From an uncultured Brevibacillus sp. (lineage in GTDB: Bacteria; Bacillota; Bacilli; Brevibacillales; Brevibacillaceae): a DNA stretch of 64,000 bases. The notes under the pieces are model-generated. The model had not been told where the DNA came from. It did no database searches and saw only the letters and a list, made by a program, of their open reading frames with translations. This document shows, piece by piece, positions 35,812-44,908 of this stretch; the first letter of the stretch is position 1; every line of letters begins with the position of its first letter. Made by a program: the position numbers and the translations under genes. Where the stretch lies: contig NZ_CANMZW010000005.1 of the NCBI RefSeq assembly GCF_947502445.1, positions 205,105-269,104 of the forward strand. The letters run 5' to 3'.

Positions 35812-36324
35812 ATGATTCTGCACAAGGGAGAGGTACTGTTTCGCCAAGGAGAAACTGGGCCGCTTTTTCATCTGAAGAGTGGTTTGCTCAAAATCAATCG
35901 CGTACATGCTGACGGAACATTGACCTTGGTGAATGTCATCATACCAGGCGAAACTATTCCTCATCACTCGCTGCTCAGTCCGAATCCTTATTACGGGACA
36001 GCCGTAGCTCTCGTCACCTGTGAGGTAGAGGTTCTGTCCGCTTCGGACTGGTACCTGGGGCTGGAGCATAACCACGCCAAATGTAGAGAAATCGCTTTAC
36101 AGCTGCAAGGGAAGCTCCGCATGATGCAGCAGCGTATCGATCAGCTCTCAGAGGTATCCCCAGCTGAAAGACTGAACAAGCTTCAGCGCTGGTTTCAATC
36201 GTTTGTTCCTGTTGCCTCCCTATCAGAGGTGCTAACCCAAGACGAGATCGGTCAGTTCATCGGCCTGCGCCGTGAGACAGTCAACCGACTTTTGCGTGCT
36301 CAGGCTCAGGCAGAGAAAAAATAG
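35812..36324 (+). CDS. Crp/Fnr family transcriptional regulator
   Basis: A 170-residue regulator with a shortened cyclic-nucleotide-type beta roll (residues 3-85, HKGEVLFRQGETGPLFHLKSG), a long dimerisation helix and a C-terminal helix-turn-helix, LTQDEIGQFIGLRRETVNRLLR (138-159). Only two cysteines are present (TCEVEV and HAKCREI), so it is not an obvious Fe-S Fnr. AAGGAGG lies 5 bases before the ATG; an extended -10 TGATATACT (about 35738-35747) is a likely promoter element. It converges with hmp, and a perfect TGTGA-N6-TCACA site precedes hmp, so this regulator may control nitrosative-stress or oxygen-limitation genes. Confidence 0.85.
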   Translation: MILHKGEVLFRQGETGPLFHLKSGLLKINRVHADGTLTLVNVIIPGETIPHHSLLSPNPYYGTAVALVTCEVEVLSASDWYLGLEHNHAKCREIALQLQGKLRMMQQRIDQLSEVSPAERLNKLQRWFQSFVPVASLSEVLTQDEIGQFIGLRRETVNRLLRAQAQAEKK

Positions 36325-36352
36325 CCGTGCATCTTTACAGGTGCTCCTTGGC

Positions 36353-37570
36353 TTATTCCAGACTTCCAGCAGGACCGAAGAATTCATAGTGAATATCTGC
36401 TGCTGGAACTCCCCATTCTTTCAGTGCCCGATTCATTGCTTTCATGAAAGGGACGGGACCACAGAAATAGAAGCTCGATTCTTTTTGCGAAACGACACTC
36501 TGCAGCCAAGGCAGGTCCACATATCCCTCTTTATGGAAGTCATTTTCCTCGCGATCGCGATCAGTTGGTTTCTCATAGCACCAGTAATACGTCAACTGTG
36601 GATGCCTTTTGGCCAGCTCCTCCACAGCGCCTTTCATGGCATGCAGATTGCCATTTTGTGCAGCGTGGATGAAGGTTACTGGACGCTCTGGGTTCTTTTT
36701 CAGCGATTCTGTAAGCATACTGATCATTGGTGTCAAACCGACGCCACCGCTGATCAGAACGAGTGGACGCTTGTCATCCTGATCGAGTGTGAAGTCCCCT
36801 GCCGGAGCGGACAATAGCAAGACATCCCCTTCACCTATTTTCTCCGCCAAATAGACGGATACTTTTCCTGCCGGTTTGTCGCCCAGCACGTCTTCCCGCT
36901 TAACCGAAATACGATAATACGCATTTCCCGGAGCATCCGAGAGAGAGTACTGACGGATATGCGTATTTTTCTCTCCAGGTATATCTACCTTGACGCTTAC
37001 ATACTGCCCAGGCTCATAAGCGGAAATCTGCTTGCCGTCTTTTGGCACCAGATAAAACGAATGAATGACGTCACTTTCTGCGACCTTGCGCTGTACCACG
37101 AACTCCCGGAAATCTGCCCATCCACCTGGCTGTCCACAAGCCTGTTCATACATCTTCGCCTCTACACTGATAAATGCATCAGCAATAACTCCGTACGCAT
37201 CAGCCCACGCCTGAATGATTTCATCTGTTGCAGCGTCTCCCAGCACATCCTTGATGGCAGCGAGCAAGTTTTCTCCCACGATTGGATAGTGCTCTGGCAG
37301 AATACCGAGGCTGCGGTGCTTATGACCAATTTGCTTCACTACTGGCAAGATCGCTTCCAGATTATCTATGTGCAAAGCTGCTGCATAAACCGCATTTGCC
37401 AGTGCGGTTTGCTGTCTGCCCTGTTTTTGGTTTGCGTGGTTAAAAATGTTCAACAGCTCAGGATGCTTCGCGAACATCATTTCATAAAATCGCTTTGTTA
37501 TCGCTGTCCCGTGCACTTCCAAAACGGGTACAGTAGATTTAATCACGTTAATGGTTTGTTGGCTTAGCAT
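36353..37570 (-). CDS. hmp: Flavohaemoglobin (nitric oxide dioxygenase)
   Basis: This cytosolic enzyme oxidises NO to nitrate with NAD(P)H and O2. The 405 residues have the full three-domain layout. An N-terminal globin (residues 1-140, with the haem-ligand region VVKQIGHKHRSLGI) is followed by a FAD-binding domain (about 150-260, with IRQYSLSDAP) and a NAD-binding domain (PLVLISGGVGLTPMISML near 275, YFCGPVPFMKAM near 370). The ATG at 37570 has AGGAGGG; the frame extending to 37639 has no ribosome site. A perfect Fnr/Crp-type site and a -10 box are placed for activation (37612-37654). The 28-base gap to the convergent regulator gene holds no strong terminator. Confidence 0.95.
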   Translation of the reverse strand: MLSQQTINVIKSTVPVLEVHGTAITKRFYEMMFAKHPELLNIFNHANQKQGRQQTALANAVYAAALHIDNLEAILPVVKQIGHKHRSLGILPEHYPIVGENLLAAIKDVLGDAATDEIIQAWADAYGVIADAFISVEAKMYEQACGQPGGWADFREFVVQRKVAESDVIHSFYLVPKDGKQISAYEPGQYVSVKVDIPGEKNTHIRQYSLSDAPGNAYYRISVKREDVLGDKPAGKVSVYLAEKIGEGDVLLLSAPAGDFTLDQDDKRPLVLISGGVGLTPMISMLTESLKKNPERPVTFIHAAQNGNLHAMKGAVEELAKRHPQLTYYWCYEKPTDRDREENDFHKEGYVDLPWLQSVVSQKESSFYFCGPVPFMKAMNRALKEWGVPAADIHYEFFGPAGSLE

Positions 37571-37611
37571 GGGGACCCTCCTTGATTTCATCGTGTCATC
37601 TTTATGACTCA

Positions 37612-37654
37612 AGTCTACCGGATGGTCCGGCTTGCTCATGTGATTGTAATCACA
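37612..37654 (-). promoter_or_regulatory. Crp/Fnr-type site and -10 box of hmp
   Basis: TGTGATTGTAATCACA (37639-37654) has perfect arms and the canonical N6 spacing. On the minus strand a -10-like TAGACT lies at 37612-37617; the start it predicts (about 37605) would put the palindrome centre near -41.5, the classic activator position. No good -35 is present, as expected for an activated promoter. Confidence 0.7.
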
Positions 37655-37684
37655 GGAAAATGTAACGATTTGTGACGATAGACT

Positions 37685-38167
37685 TTACTGCCCCTCCCTG
37701 TGGCTCTTGTAAAGCTTGCGAATGTAGACGATTTGACCGATATGAAAAGCGTTATGTGTTGATACGTTGCCGAGTACCGCCCACCAAGGCACAGGCTCCC
37801 CGAATCCATGTACGTTACTCGCCACCTTTTCCTCCGATAACAGGGGCTGCCACTTTAGCAGTACTTCTAGCAGCTTTTCTTTTAACATCGCAAAGGTATG
37901 ATTTTCAGGAATGAAAAAGCTCTTGTTGTTATCTCCGATGGACGGCACTGCCTGAACGTCGTTTTCTATGTATCTGGTTTGCCACGTCTCATTCCAATAG
38001 ATGAGATGCTGCGTAAGCTCTGCAATACTGTTGCTATCCTCGCTTGGCTTCCAAAATGCTGCTTCCTCAGATACATCCTTCACGGAATCTGAAAAAGGGA
38101 GATACCAGCTCGGATCGTTCGCATTGGCTAACAATTGATCGGCTACTACATCTTTTGCATGAGCCAT
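37685..38167 (-). CDS. DinB family protein
   Basis: A 160-residue four-helix-bundle protein of the DinB/YfiT superfamily, which includes metal-dependent thiol transferases. The three metal His are visible: ELTQHLIYWNETW near residue 55 and VSTHNAFHIGQIVYIRKL near 140-150. The start is the ATG at 38167, with GGGGAG 13 bases away; a GTG four codons upstream is adjacent to that site and less likely. It follows the GNAT gene by 37 bases on the same strand, so the two are probably co-transcribed. Function unknown. Confidence 0.82.
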   Translation of the reverse strand: MAHAKDVVADQLLANANDPSWYLPFSDSVKDVSEEAAFWKPSEDSNSIAELTQHLIYWNETWQTRYIENDVQAVPSIGDNNKSFFIPENHTFAMLKEKLLEVLLKWQPLLSEEKVASNVHGFGEPVPWWAVLGNVSTHNAFHIGQIVYIRKLYKSHREGQ

Positions 38168-38203
38168 GTTTATCGCCACACTCCCCTGCGCACCTGCGTC
38201 GTT

Positions 38204-38749
38204 TTATAGATTGAATCTTCCCATAATAATGGTGTTGTAGTAGTTGCCATCAGCAAGGATTCGGTCGTTTTTTAAAATGCCTTCGATTTGAAAGCCGAGT
38301 CTTTTATACAAGTCGATTGCTTTCTCATTGGTCTCGACCACACTCAACGTCATTTTTTTGATCCCAGCTGCGTCTGCCCACTCTATTGATTGCTTTAATA
38401 GATTTTTGCCGATCCCGTATCCCCAAAATTCCTTACATACACAGACGCCGAACTCTACTTTGTGCGCGAATCTCTTTAAATTAACGCCTTCGCATCTGGA
38501 ATAACCGACGATTCGATTATGAGCGACAGCAACAAGAAACAGGTTCCCTGGACTTTCTGTATCCGTCTGGATGATCCGCTCGAATCCAGGTACATCGATA
38601 AACGCCTCTCCTGGTTCCCTGTCCATATTCTCCGTTTCGCCATCGATTTGCACGCGTAATGCAGACAATTCCTGGGAATCTGCTATGCTCGCAGAGCGAA
38701 TCGTATAAAGCAGCCCATTTACTCCGAATTCTTGTTTGTCTACGACCAT
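38204..38749 (-). CDS. GNAT family N-acetyltransferase
   Basis: A 181-residue acetyltransferase. The GNAT acetyl-CoA motif is FWGYGIGKNLLKQSIEWADA (residues 108-127), followed by TLSVVETNEKAIDLYKRLGF and EGILKNDRILADGNYYN, which resembles the RimJ/ribosomal-type and aminoglycoside-like GNATs. The substrate is unknown. GGAAGGGGG lies 7 bases before the ATG. It heads a two-gene unit with the DinB protein. Confidence 0.87.
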   Translation of the reverse strand: MVVDKQEFGVNGLLYTIRSASIADSQELSALRVQIDGETENMDREPGEAFIDVPGFERIIQTDTESPGNLFLVAVAHNRIVGYSRCEGVNLKRFAHKVEFGVCVCKEFWGYGIGKNLLKQSIEWADAAGIKKMTLSVVETNEKAIDLYKRLGFQIEGILKNDRILADGNYYNTIIMGRFNL

Positions 38750-38796
38750 GACGTCCCCCTTCCTGCTAGATCACTGCATAAAAGACAAATCTGATA

Positions 38797-39297
38797 TTAT
38801 TCGCTCACCTTGGCTTGTAGGAACGAGACAATCGCTTCGATATGGTTGATGTCAAAATGTGGCAGCCCTGTTTGCTCTATTGCGCCCCAGCTCACGATAC
38901 CGCACACATTGGTAACGAGTTGGAGCAGCTCCCGATCCTCTGGTTTGCGCAACAGGACGAGCTTGGGATAGCTTTCTCTCTTGAAGCCCTCCACGAGAAT
39001 CAGATCAGCCCCGGCCTGTGTCAGCCGCTCGACGAGCACAGCAAGCTGCGTCGGCCGCTGCTCTACAATCGCCGTCTTTGTTTTCGAGGTAATCGCAACG
39101 AGTGAAGCCCCTGCTTCCCGATAGCGCCACGTATCTTTTCCAGGCTGGTCCCACTCAAAATCATGCCCGCCATCATGCTTGATCACGCCTACTCGTATGC
39201 CTGATCGCTCCAATAGCGGAATCAGCTTGGTCAAAAGCGTTGTTTTCCCACTATTGGAGTAGCCCACCAGCTGCATGACACAAGGTATTACTGCCAT
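38797..39297 (-). CDS. mobB: Molybdopterin-guanine dinucleotide biosynthesis protein MobB
   Basis: A 166-residue GTP-binding protein that assists MobA in forming the guanine-dinucleotide form of the molybdenum cofactor. The P-loop GYSNSGKTTLLTKLIP is near residue 12, then GVIKHDGGHDFEWDQPGKDTW and LILVEGFKRESYPKLVLLRK. It starts four bases after moeA ends, so they are co-transcribed. The mobA gene lies 7 kb away at the other end of the same molybdenum-enzyme block. Confidence 0.92.
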   Translation of the reverse strand: MAVIPCVMQLVGYSNSGKTTLLTKLIPLLERSGIRVGVIKHDGGHDFEWDQPGKDTWRYREAGASLVAITSKTKTAIVEQRPTQLAVLVERLTQAGADLILVEGFKRESYPKLVLLRKPEDRELLQLVTNVCGIVSWGAIEQTGLPHFDINHIEAIVSFLQAKVSE

Positions 39298-39300
39298 AAC

Positions 39301-40560
39301 CTACCCCTCATTTCTCCAGCTCGGCGTGGCGTGAGAAAGCACACTGACCAGTTCGCCTTCCTCTTTTCCGCTGCCGCCAGCTGGAATCACAATGAAGCAC
39401 TCACTGTCTTTCAATGTCCCCAGATTGCCTGCCTTTTCGTTGAAATCAGGACGCGCAAAAAGCTCGCCCTCACGCACCAGCAGTCTTCCCCGCAAGTAAC
39501 GCGGATACGGACATGGCTTCGTATAAGGTACATCTAGCTTCGCTTTGATCAGGCAAAGCCCTACCTGCTTCACGCCAGATAATTGCTGAATAGCCAAGCG
39601 AACAAAAAGCTCGTAACCGAGAAAGCACGCTCCCGGATTTCCTGAAAGTGCGATGTAAGACTTCCCTTGCAATATCATCCCGGTAGTCGGCTTGCCCGGA
39701 CGCATCGCAACCTTGTTAAACAGCAGATCGACCTCTGGTTCGTCCACCAGCGAAGCGATCACATCAAAATCACCCACAGATACTCCTCCGCTGGAAACGA
39801 GCAGATCGACCTCCTGCAAGTGCTCGCCAATGATTTTTTTGGCCTTTGCCAGCTCATCGGGCAAATCGGGAAGCAGCACCGGAATGCCCCCCGCCTCCTT
39901 AATCAAAGCAGCTAGCATCCACGAGTTGCTGTTACGGATTTTTCCTGCCACAAGTGGCTGATCAATTTTGAGCAGCTCACTGCCTGTAGAAAAAAGGCCA
40001 ACACGGGGCTGTCGAATCACAGAAAGACGTGTACAGCCGAACGTAGCCAGAATAGCAATAGTACCTGCGTTGATTTTCTCGCCTGCCTCCGCTATCACCG
40101 TGCCACTCACGATTTCTTCACCGCGCTTGGAAACATTTTCTCCAGGCTGTAGCACCCGCTTGACGCCTACCATCGCTGCATGCTCAGCCGGGTTTTCGGT
40201 TTGCTCGAACATAATGACAGCATCGGCACCAGCTGGCATCATTGCCCCGGTCATGATCCTCGTCGCACAGCCTTCTGTGACCTCCAACTGCGGAACCTGC
40301 CCCGCTGCAACCGTCTCCAGAACACGTAAATAAACAGGCTGCTGGGCGGAGGCACTGATCGTATCGGCAGCCCTCACGGCAAATCCATCAAGCGGTGAGC
40401 GGTCAAAATGCGGCAGCTCGTATGTGGCATAAACATCTGAAGCCAGTATTCGTCCGTATGCCTCCTCGATTTGAACCGTCTCTTCCCCAAGCTGAGACAG
40501 ACTTTTTATGAGTCTGTCCACCGCTTCCTCTACCGTGACCATTTGTCGTGAAAAACGCAT
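39301..40560 (-). CDS. moeA: Molybdopterin molybdenumtransferase MoeA
   Basis: This enzyme inserts molybdate into adenylylated molybdopterin. The 419 residues carry all MoeA landmarks: LPHFDRSPLDGFAVRAADT (near 50), VTEGCATRIMTGAMMPAGAD (near 98), the VSSGGVSVGDFDV loop (near 255) and ALSGNPGACFLGYELFVR (near 305). The C-terminal domain IV begins about 335. It lies 46 bases downstream of the oxidoreductase gene and directly upstream of mobB, so the three are likely one transcript supplying cofactor to that enzyme. The ribosome site (GGGGAGGT) is good. Confidence 0.93.
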   Translation of the reverse strand: MRFSRQMVTVEEAVDRLIKSLSQLGEETVQIEEAYGRILASDVYATYELPHFDRSPLDGFAVRAADTISASAQQPVYLRVLETVAAGQVPQLEVTEGCATRIMTGAMMPAGADAVIMFEQTENPAEHAAMVGVKRVLQPGENVSKRGEEIVSGTVIAEAGEKINAGTIAILATFGCTRLSVIRQPRVGLFSTGSELLKIDQPLVAGKIRNSNSWMLAALIKEAGGIPVLLPDLPDELAKAKKIIGEHLQEVDLLVSSGGVSVGDFDVIASLVDEPEVDLLFNKVAMRPGKPTTGMILQGKSYIALSGNPGACFLGYELFVRLAIQQLSGVKQVGLCLIKAKLDVPYTKPCPYPRYLRGRLLVREGELFARPDFNEKAGNLGTLKDSECFIVIPAGGSGKEEGELVSVLSHATPSWRNEG

Positions 40561-40606
40561 CTTCGTACCTCCCCGGATTTGAACATCCGCTCCTGGTGTC
40601 TCTTGT

Positions 40607-42955
40607 TTAGCTAATGTTTACTTCCAAATCTTCTATCGGTTTCTCTTTGTATTTCAAATCCTTATTCGCATAAAACGTATCTGCTCGCTCAATTTTGACA
40701 GCCGTATTGTATTCCGGAATGCCTGCATACGATTCATAAACACCCTTTGGAATCAACGCGTTGCCTTCTGGCCAATACACCTGTACATTGCCCCTGGTCG
40801 TCCGTTCGAACTTGGCACACCCCTGGAAGGTTCCATAGCCATTATACACGACAATGTTGTCTCCTTCTTTAATCCGCAAGTCACGGGCATCCTCTGCATT
40901 CATCAAAACGTCATAGCGCTCTGCGTTGTTGAATGGATCGACATTGCTGTAAATCATCGAGTTGAACTGCTTGCCCCTCCGAGTCGTAACGTAGAAGTGA
41001 CCCTCTGGCTTGTTCAAATCAGGAACCTCGATGGGAAGTAAATTGGCACGGCCGTCTATTGTCGGACATACTCCGTCTTCACAAAGCCACGCGCCTCCCC
41101 ATTGAAACACATCGCCCCGTTTTTTCAAATGCTGAATGCCATCGTAGTTTGGATTTGCCAAAGCGATCTCTGCGCGAATTTCTTCCGCAGTAGAAAAATG
41201 CATGAGATGCTTTTTCTCCGGGTGTACACGCGCTGCGAGGTCGACATAGATTTCCCACTCCGCACGCGCCTCCTCAATGCGAGGTCCTTCAATTTCTGCA
41301 CTGAAATAAACCATTCGCTCGGTACTCGTAGACGTACCTCCACCTGGCTGTTCATAGCGCGTCATGGCAGGCAGGACGATCACTTCTTCTTTGGCATCAA
41401 CGAGCGTCGACGTATTGAAAATAATGTCCTGATGCACGCGCAGCTCTACGCTCTCCAGACATTTTTGCATAAAGTCAGGGTCTGGCATCGTCTCCAGGAA
41501 GTTCCCGCCGCTCGTATAAAACATTCGAGTTTTTCGCTCATGTCCGTCTGGTAAAACCGCGTTTTCCAAGGAGATGCCGACGATATCCCCTTGCCATTTC
41601 GGTATAGGGAATTTCCACAGCCCTTCGATGCGCGTCCATGCTTTTTCATCAAAATCCCCGCCAGGCAGACTAAACGGATCTGCTCCCATTTCGCCGGAGC
41701 CTTGTACCCCTGAGTGACCCCGTATTGGCATCACTCCACAATTTTTTCGTCCCAAAAACCCGCGCAAAACAGCCAGATTGGCTACCTGTGAGATGTTGTC
41801 CGTACCAAAACGGTGCTGCGTCAAGCCCATGCTCCAAATAAACACACCTGATTTGGAATTAGCCAGCAGCAGCGCGAACTCCTTCATCCGCTCGCGTGTA
41901 AGTCCGGATGACTTCTCCAGCTTTTCCCACGGCTCGCTCATGACATGCGTGCGGAGCTGTTCGAGTCCGTTGGCGTGTTCTTTGACAAAAGCAAGATGAA
42001 TCGCAGACCCCGGCTTTTCTTGTTCCATTTCAAACCAAATCTTCATCACACCGTTCATGAACGCAATGTCTCCGCCAATGTTGACCTGATAAAAATCGTC
42101 GGCGAGCTTGGTTCCGAACAAGGCGCTTTCCGCTACAGACGGAATCCAGTAGTTTTCCATCGCTGGCTCCCGGTACGGATTAATCAGGATGATCTTGGTT
42201 CCGGCCTTTTTGGCAGCGTACATGTACTTCGTCGAAACAGGCTGATTGTTAGCTGGTACGGATCCCCAAAATACGAGCACATCCGTCCCGATCCAATCCT
42301 GATAATTGCAGCTTGACGCCCCGATCCCGACCGAGCGCTTCAGGGCCGTTTTGCTCGGTGAATGACATATCCGTGAGGCGTTGTCAATGTTGTTCGTGCC
42401 CAAAAACCGCGCCATTTTTGCCGCTGTATAATACACTTCGTTCGTAATCCCGCGCGCCGTCAAGAAAAAGGCGAGCTGCTTGGGACTGATATCCTTGATC
42501 TTTTTGGCTACGCGATTCAAAGCATCATCCCAGCTGATGCGGGTAAATTTTGTTTCACCTGGCTTGCGAGACAGTGGATACGGAATTCTCCCTAATTTGC
42601 GCAGCTCTACACTAGACAGCTTTTTGAGTGCATGGACGTCTTCCAGCCACTTTGGATCAATTGCTGGCATCGTATTCAAGCGAAGAACATTCAGGCGTGT
42701 GGTGCACAAATGCGGTCCCGTCAGCGTCTGGTCATATAATCCGGATACACCTAGCGCGCACCCGTCACACACGCCCTGCGTCAAAATTCTGTAAGCATAT
42801 CCCAGATTGTCCCTGTTTTCATACATAACCTTCATCGTGTCACGAATATGATGTGGCTTTATTTTTCCTAATCCCATCGGCATCATGGAAGCCCACAAAG
42901 AAGGCTGCAAGGATGTGTCCAGCTTGATTGGTCCGCTGTGCTTGGTTTTGCCCAT
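40607..42955 (-). CDS. FdhF/YdeP family molybdopterin oxidoreductase
   Basis: A 782-residue cytoplasmic molybdopterin enzyme related to formate dehydrogenase H, of the YdeP type. The N-terminal cluster motif is reduced to VCDGCALG near residue 62. The molybdopterin parts are clear: LAFFLTARGITNEVYYTAAK, NIDNASRICHSPSKTAL (site of the metal-ligand region), VFWGSVPANNQP and the C-terminal dinucleotide-binding domain (FNNAERYDVLMNAEDARDL). No selenocysteine codon is evident. Upstream lie a conserved leader (42999-43140) and a DUF2294 gene; downstream are moeA and mobB. The physiological substrate is unknown; formate is a guess from family and from fdhD nearby. Confidence 0.88.
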   Translation of the reverse strand: MGKTKHSGPIKLDTSLQPSLWASMMPMGLGKIKPHHIRDTMKVMYENRDNLGYAYRILTQGVCDGCALGVSGLYDQTLTGPHLCTTRLNVLRLNTMPAIDPKWLEDVHALKKLSSVELRKLGRIPYPLSRKPGETKFTRISWDDALNRVAKKIKDISPKQLAFFLTARGITNEVYYTAAKMARFLGTNNIDNASRICHSPSKTALKRSVGIGASSCNYQDWIGTDVLVFWGSVPANNQPVSTKYMYAAKKAGTKIILINPYREPAMENYWIPSVAESALFGTKLADDFYQVNIGGDIAFMNGVMKIWFEMEQEKPGSAIHLAFVKEHANGLEQLRTHVMSEPWEKLEKSSGLTRERMKEFALLLANSKSGVFIWSMGLTQHRFGTDNISQVANLAVLRGFLGRKNCGVMPIRGHSGVQGSGEMGADPFSLPGGDFDEKAWTRIEGLWKFPIPKWQGDIVGISLENAVLPDGHERKTRMFYTSGGNFLETMPDPDFMQKCLESVELRVHQDIIFNTSTLVDAKEEVIVLPAMTRYEQPGGGTSTSTERMVYFSAEIEGPRIEEARAEWEIYVDLAARVHPEKKHLMHFSTAEEIRAEIALANPNYDGIQHLKKRGDVFQWGGAWLCEDGVCPTIDGRANLLPIEVPDLNKPEGHFYVTTRRGKQFNSMIYSNVDPFNNAERYDVLMNAEDARDLRIKEGDNIVVYNGYGTFQGCAKFERTTRGNVQVYWPEGNALIPKGVYESYAGIPEYNTAVKIERADTFYANKDLKYKEKPIEDLEVNIS

Positions 42956-42998
42956 ATGACGTTTCTCCTCTCATAGCGTGCCTATGTGCAAAGCTCTA

Positions 42999-43140
42999 CA
43001 AAAAAACCACCATAAACCGTCCTTATCCGAAAGAAAAGGAGCATGTTCACGGTGGTTGTCTACGGCAGGTCCGCTACCTAGTCCAAGCTTCGTGTTTGTT
43101 GCGCGAGTTCCGTATGGTCTAATCCGCTGAACAGGAGCAC
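42999..43140 (-). promoter_or_regulatory. Conserved leader with terminator upstream of the FdhF-type gene (riboswitch candidate 1)
   Basis: On the minus strand a hairpin core AGGTAGCGGACCTGCC (43064-43079) is followed by AACCACC...GGTGGTT plus T7 (42999-43058), a strong terminator ending 44 bases before the oxidoreductase ATG. The core and a TGCTCC block are shared with the leader at 44909-45059. The arrangement, aptamer-like core then terminator, suggests transcription attenuation by a ligand. Confidence 0.6.
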
Positions 43141-43155
43141 TGCTTCGCCATAGAC

Positions 43156-43521
43156 TTACGGTTCAATTTTCCATTTTTTCTCGATGTCCTGATCAAAAAC
43201 AAATATGGACATCCCAAAATCACGCTCGATGTCAATATCGACGAACAGATCGATGAGTTTGGCACCCAGAAACGTTTCCATGTCTACTGGTTGATATTTA
43301 CGATACATGTCTTTGACCATTTCGGTTCGGGCAGCTCGTAGTGTCTGCTTTCCGTCTTCCGAAGTGGCAATAAACTTTTCCACCGGCGAAAGGTTACCCT
43401 CCATCTCACAGATCGCCCAGTTCTTGCAGAACGTGGTATTGATCTTGCTGGGTCCTTTTCCCATATGCCGCTTACGGAAAGCTCTGACTAAATTACTGAA
43501 TTCTGCTTCGAACTTATTCAT
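43156..43521 (-). CDS. DUF2294 family protein
   Basis: A 121-residue soluble protein of the DUF2294 type, seen next to formate dehydrogenase genes in bacilli as I recall. Recognisable segments are MNKFEAEFSNLVRAFRKRHM, GKGPSKINTTFCKNWAICEM and a C-terminal LIDLFVDIDIERDFGMSIFV. No known catalytic motif. It lies upstream of the riboswitch-like leader and the oxidoreductase gene, and downstream of the OxlT-like gene, all on the minus strand. Role in the molybdenum-enzyme system is inferred from position. Confidence 0.8.
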   Translation of the reverse strand: MNKFEAEFSNLVRAFRKRHMGKGPSKINTTFCKNWAICEMEGNLSPVEKFIATSEDGKQTLRAARTEMVKDMYRKYQPVDMETFLGAKLIDLFVDIDIERDFGMSIFVFDQDIEKKWKIEP

Positions 43522-43574
43522 CGAGAATACTCACCTTTACTTCAATCATTCATTACCTTAAACTTTACCACTAG

Positions 43575-44846
43575 TCAACCAGCCAATTCAACTGGCTTTT
43601 CCTTTTGTTTGGCTTGTTCTTTCAGTTTTTTAATATCTACGCGAATCAGAAGGGAAATGATAAAGGCAATGACGAACATACCTGAGAACACACTCATCGT
43701 TCCCGTATAGCTTTGCGTTGTATCGCGTACCCACGTCGCAAAAATCGGTCCTGCGAGCCCTGCTGCTGCCCAAGCGGTCAAAATATAACCATGAATGGCT
43801 CCTAGCTGCTTTGTTCCAAACAAATCGCCGATGTAAGCTGGGATCGAAGAAAATCCACCGCCATAGCAGGTCATGATGATGAACATCGCGATCATGAACA
43901 GCACCGGATTAGTCAAGTTTGGCAACAAGAAGAATAGCACCATTTGGATCGCAAAGAATGCTGTATACGTATTGGGGCGTCCGATATAGTCAGACAACGA
44001 TGCCCAACCGATACGTCCTCCGCCATTAAATAGGCCGTTTAGACCGACCATGAGAGCCGCTGTTGCAACAGACATTCCCACCATTTCCTGTGCCATTGGA
44101 GAAGCGACGGAAATTACTGCAATTCCACAGGTTACGTTGATAAAAAGCATGAGCCACAGCAAGTAAAAGCGGCGCGTCTTGATGGCTTCGTTCGCCGTTA
44201 ATTGGGACAGATCCTGTTTCATTTTTTTGGTACCCGCCCCTTCAACTGAAAAGCCCTCTGGTAGCCATCCTTTTGGAGGAGGAGCAAGGTATTGTGCGGC
44301 TGAGATCATCACTACAAAATAAATAATGCCCAGGATGTAAAACGTATTGGCAATTCCTACACTTGTAATTAACGCGTTCATGATCGGACTTGCGATCATC
44401 GATGCAAAACCAAAACCCATAATAGCAAGACCTGTTGCGAGACCCCGGCGGTCCGGGAACCATTTTACCAGAGTAGACACCGGTGTAATGTAGCCTACTC
44501 CAAGACCAATTCCACCTAGCACACCGTAGCACAGATACAATAGCGGCAGGCTGCTCATCTGAATGGCAAATCCAGAGCCAACGATTCCTAAGCCAAAGAA
44601 AATCGAAGCCAGAATACCTGCTTTACGCGGTCCATGCTTCTCTACGTAGTGCCCCAAAAAGGCAGCCGACAAACCCAGAAACAGGATGGCAATGCTAAAA
44701 GTAAATGTGACATCTTTCAATTCCCAGCCAAACTGTGTCGTAATCGGCTTCGTAAATACGCTCCATGCGTAAACCGAACCGATCGAGATGTGGATACCCA
44801 CAGCCGCCAGCGCAATCAGCCAGCGGTTCTTTACCTTTTGCTCCAT
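43575..44846 (-). CDS. OxlT-like MFS antiporter (formate/oxalate family)
   Basis: A 423-residue major facilitator of the OxlT/NarK-like oxalate:formate antiporter group. It has twelve helices, with GSVYAWSVFTKPITTQFGW in helix 1 and LGHYVEKHGPRKAGILAS in the 2-3 loop (motif A type). In OxlT a helix-11 lysine matters; at the equivalent region here I see no certain equivalent (QLGAIHGYILTAWAAAGLAG), so the substrate is open. AAGGAGA precedes the ATG. A conserved leader with terminator (44909-45059) precedes it, matching the one of the FdhF-type gene. Confidence 0.85.
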   Translation of the reverse strand: MEQKVKNRWLIALAAVGIHISIGSVYAWSVFTKPITTQFGWELKDVTFTFSIAILFLGLSAAFLGHYVEKHGPRKAGILASIFFGLGIVGSGFAIQMSSLPLLYLCYGVLGGIGLGVGYITPVSTLVKWFPDRRGLATGLAIMGFGFASMIASPIMNALITSVGIANTFYILGIIYFVVMISAAQYLAPPPKGWLPEGFSVEGAGTKKMKQDLSQLTANEAIKTRRFYLLWLMLFINVTCGIAVISVASPMAQEMVGMSVATAALMVGLNGLFNGGGRIGWASLSDYIGRPNTYTAFFAIQMVLFFLLPNLTNPVLFMIAMFIIMTCYGGGFSSIPAYIGDLFGTKQLGAIHGYILTAWAAAGLAGPIFATWVRDTTQSYTGTMSVFSGMFVIAFIISLLIRVDIKKLKEQAKQKEKPVELAG

Positions 44847-44908
44847 ACAACCATCTCCTTAATTAGAATAAGAGCGCCTCTCGCTTGGATTTGGCAGTTC
44901 TTTAAAAA

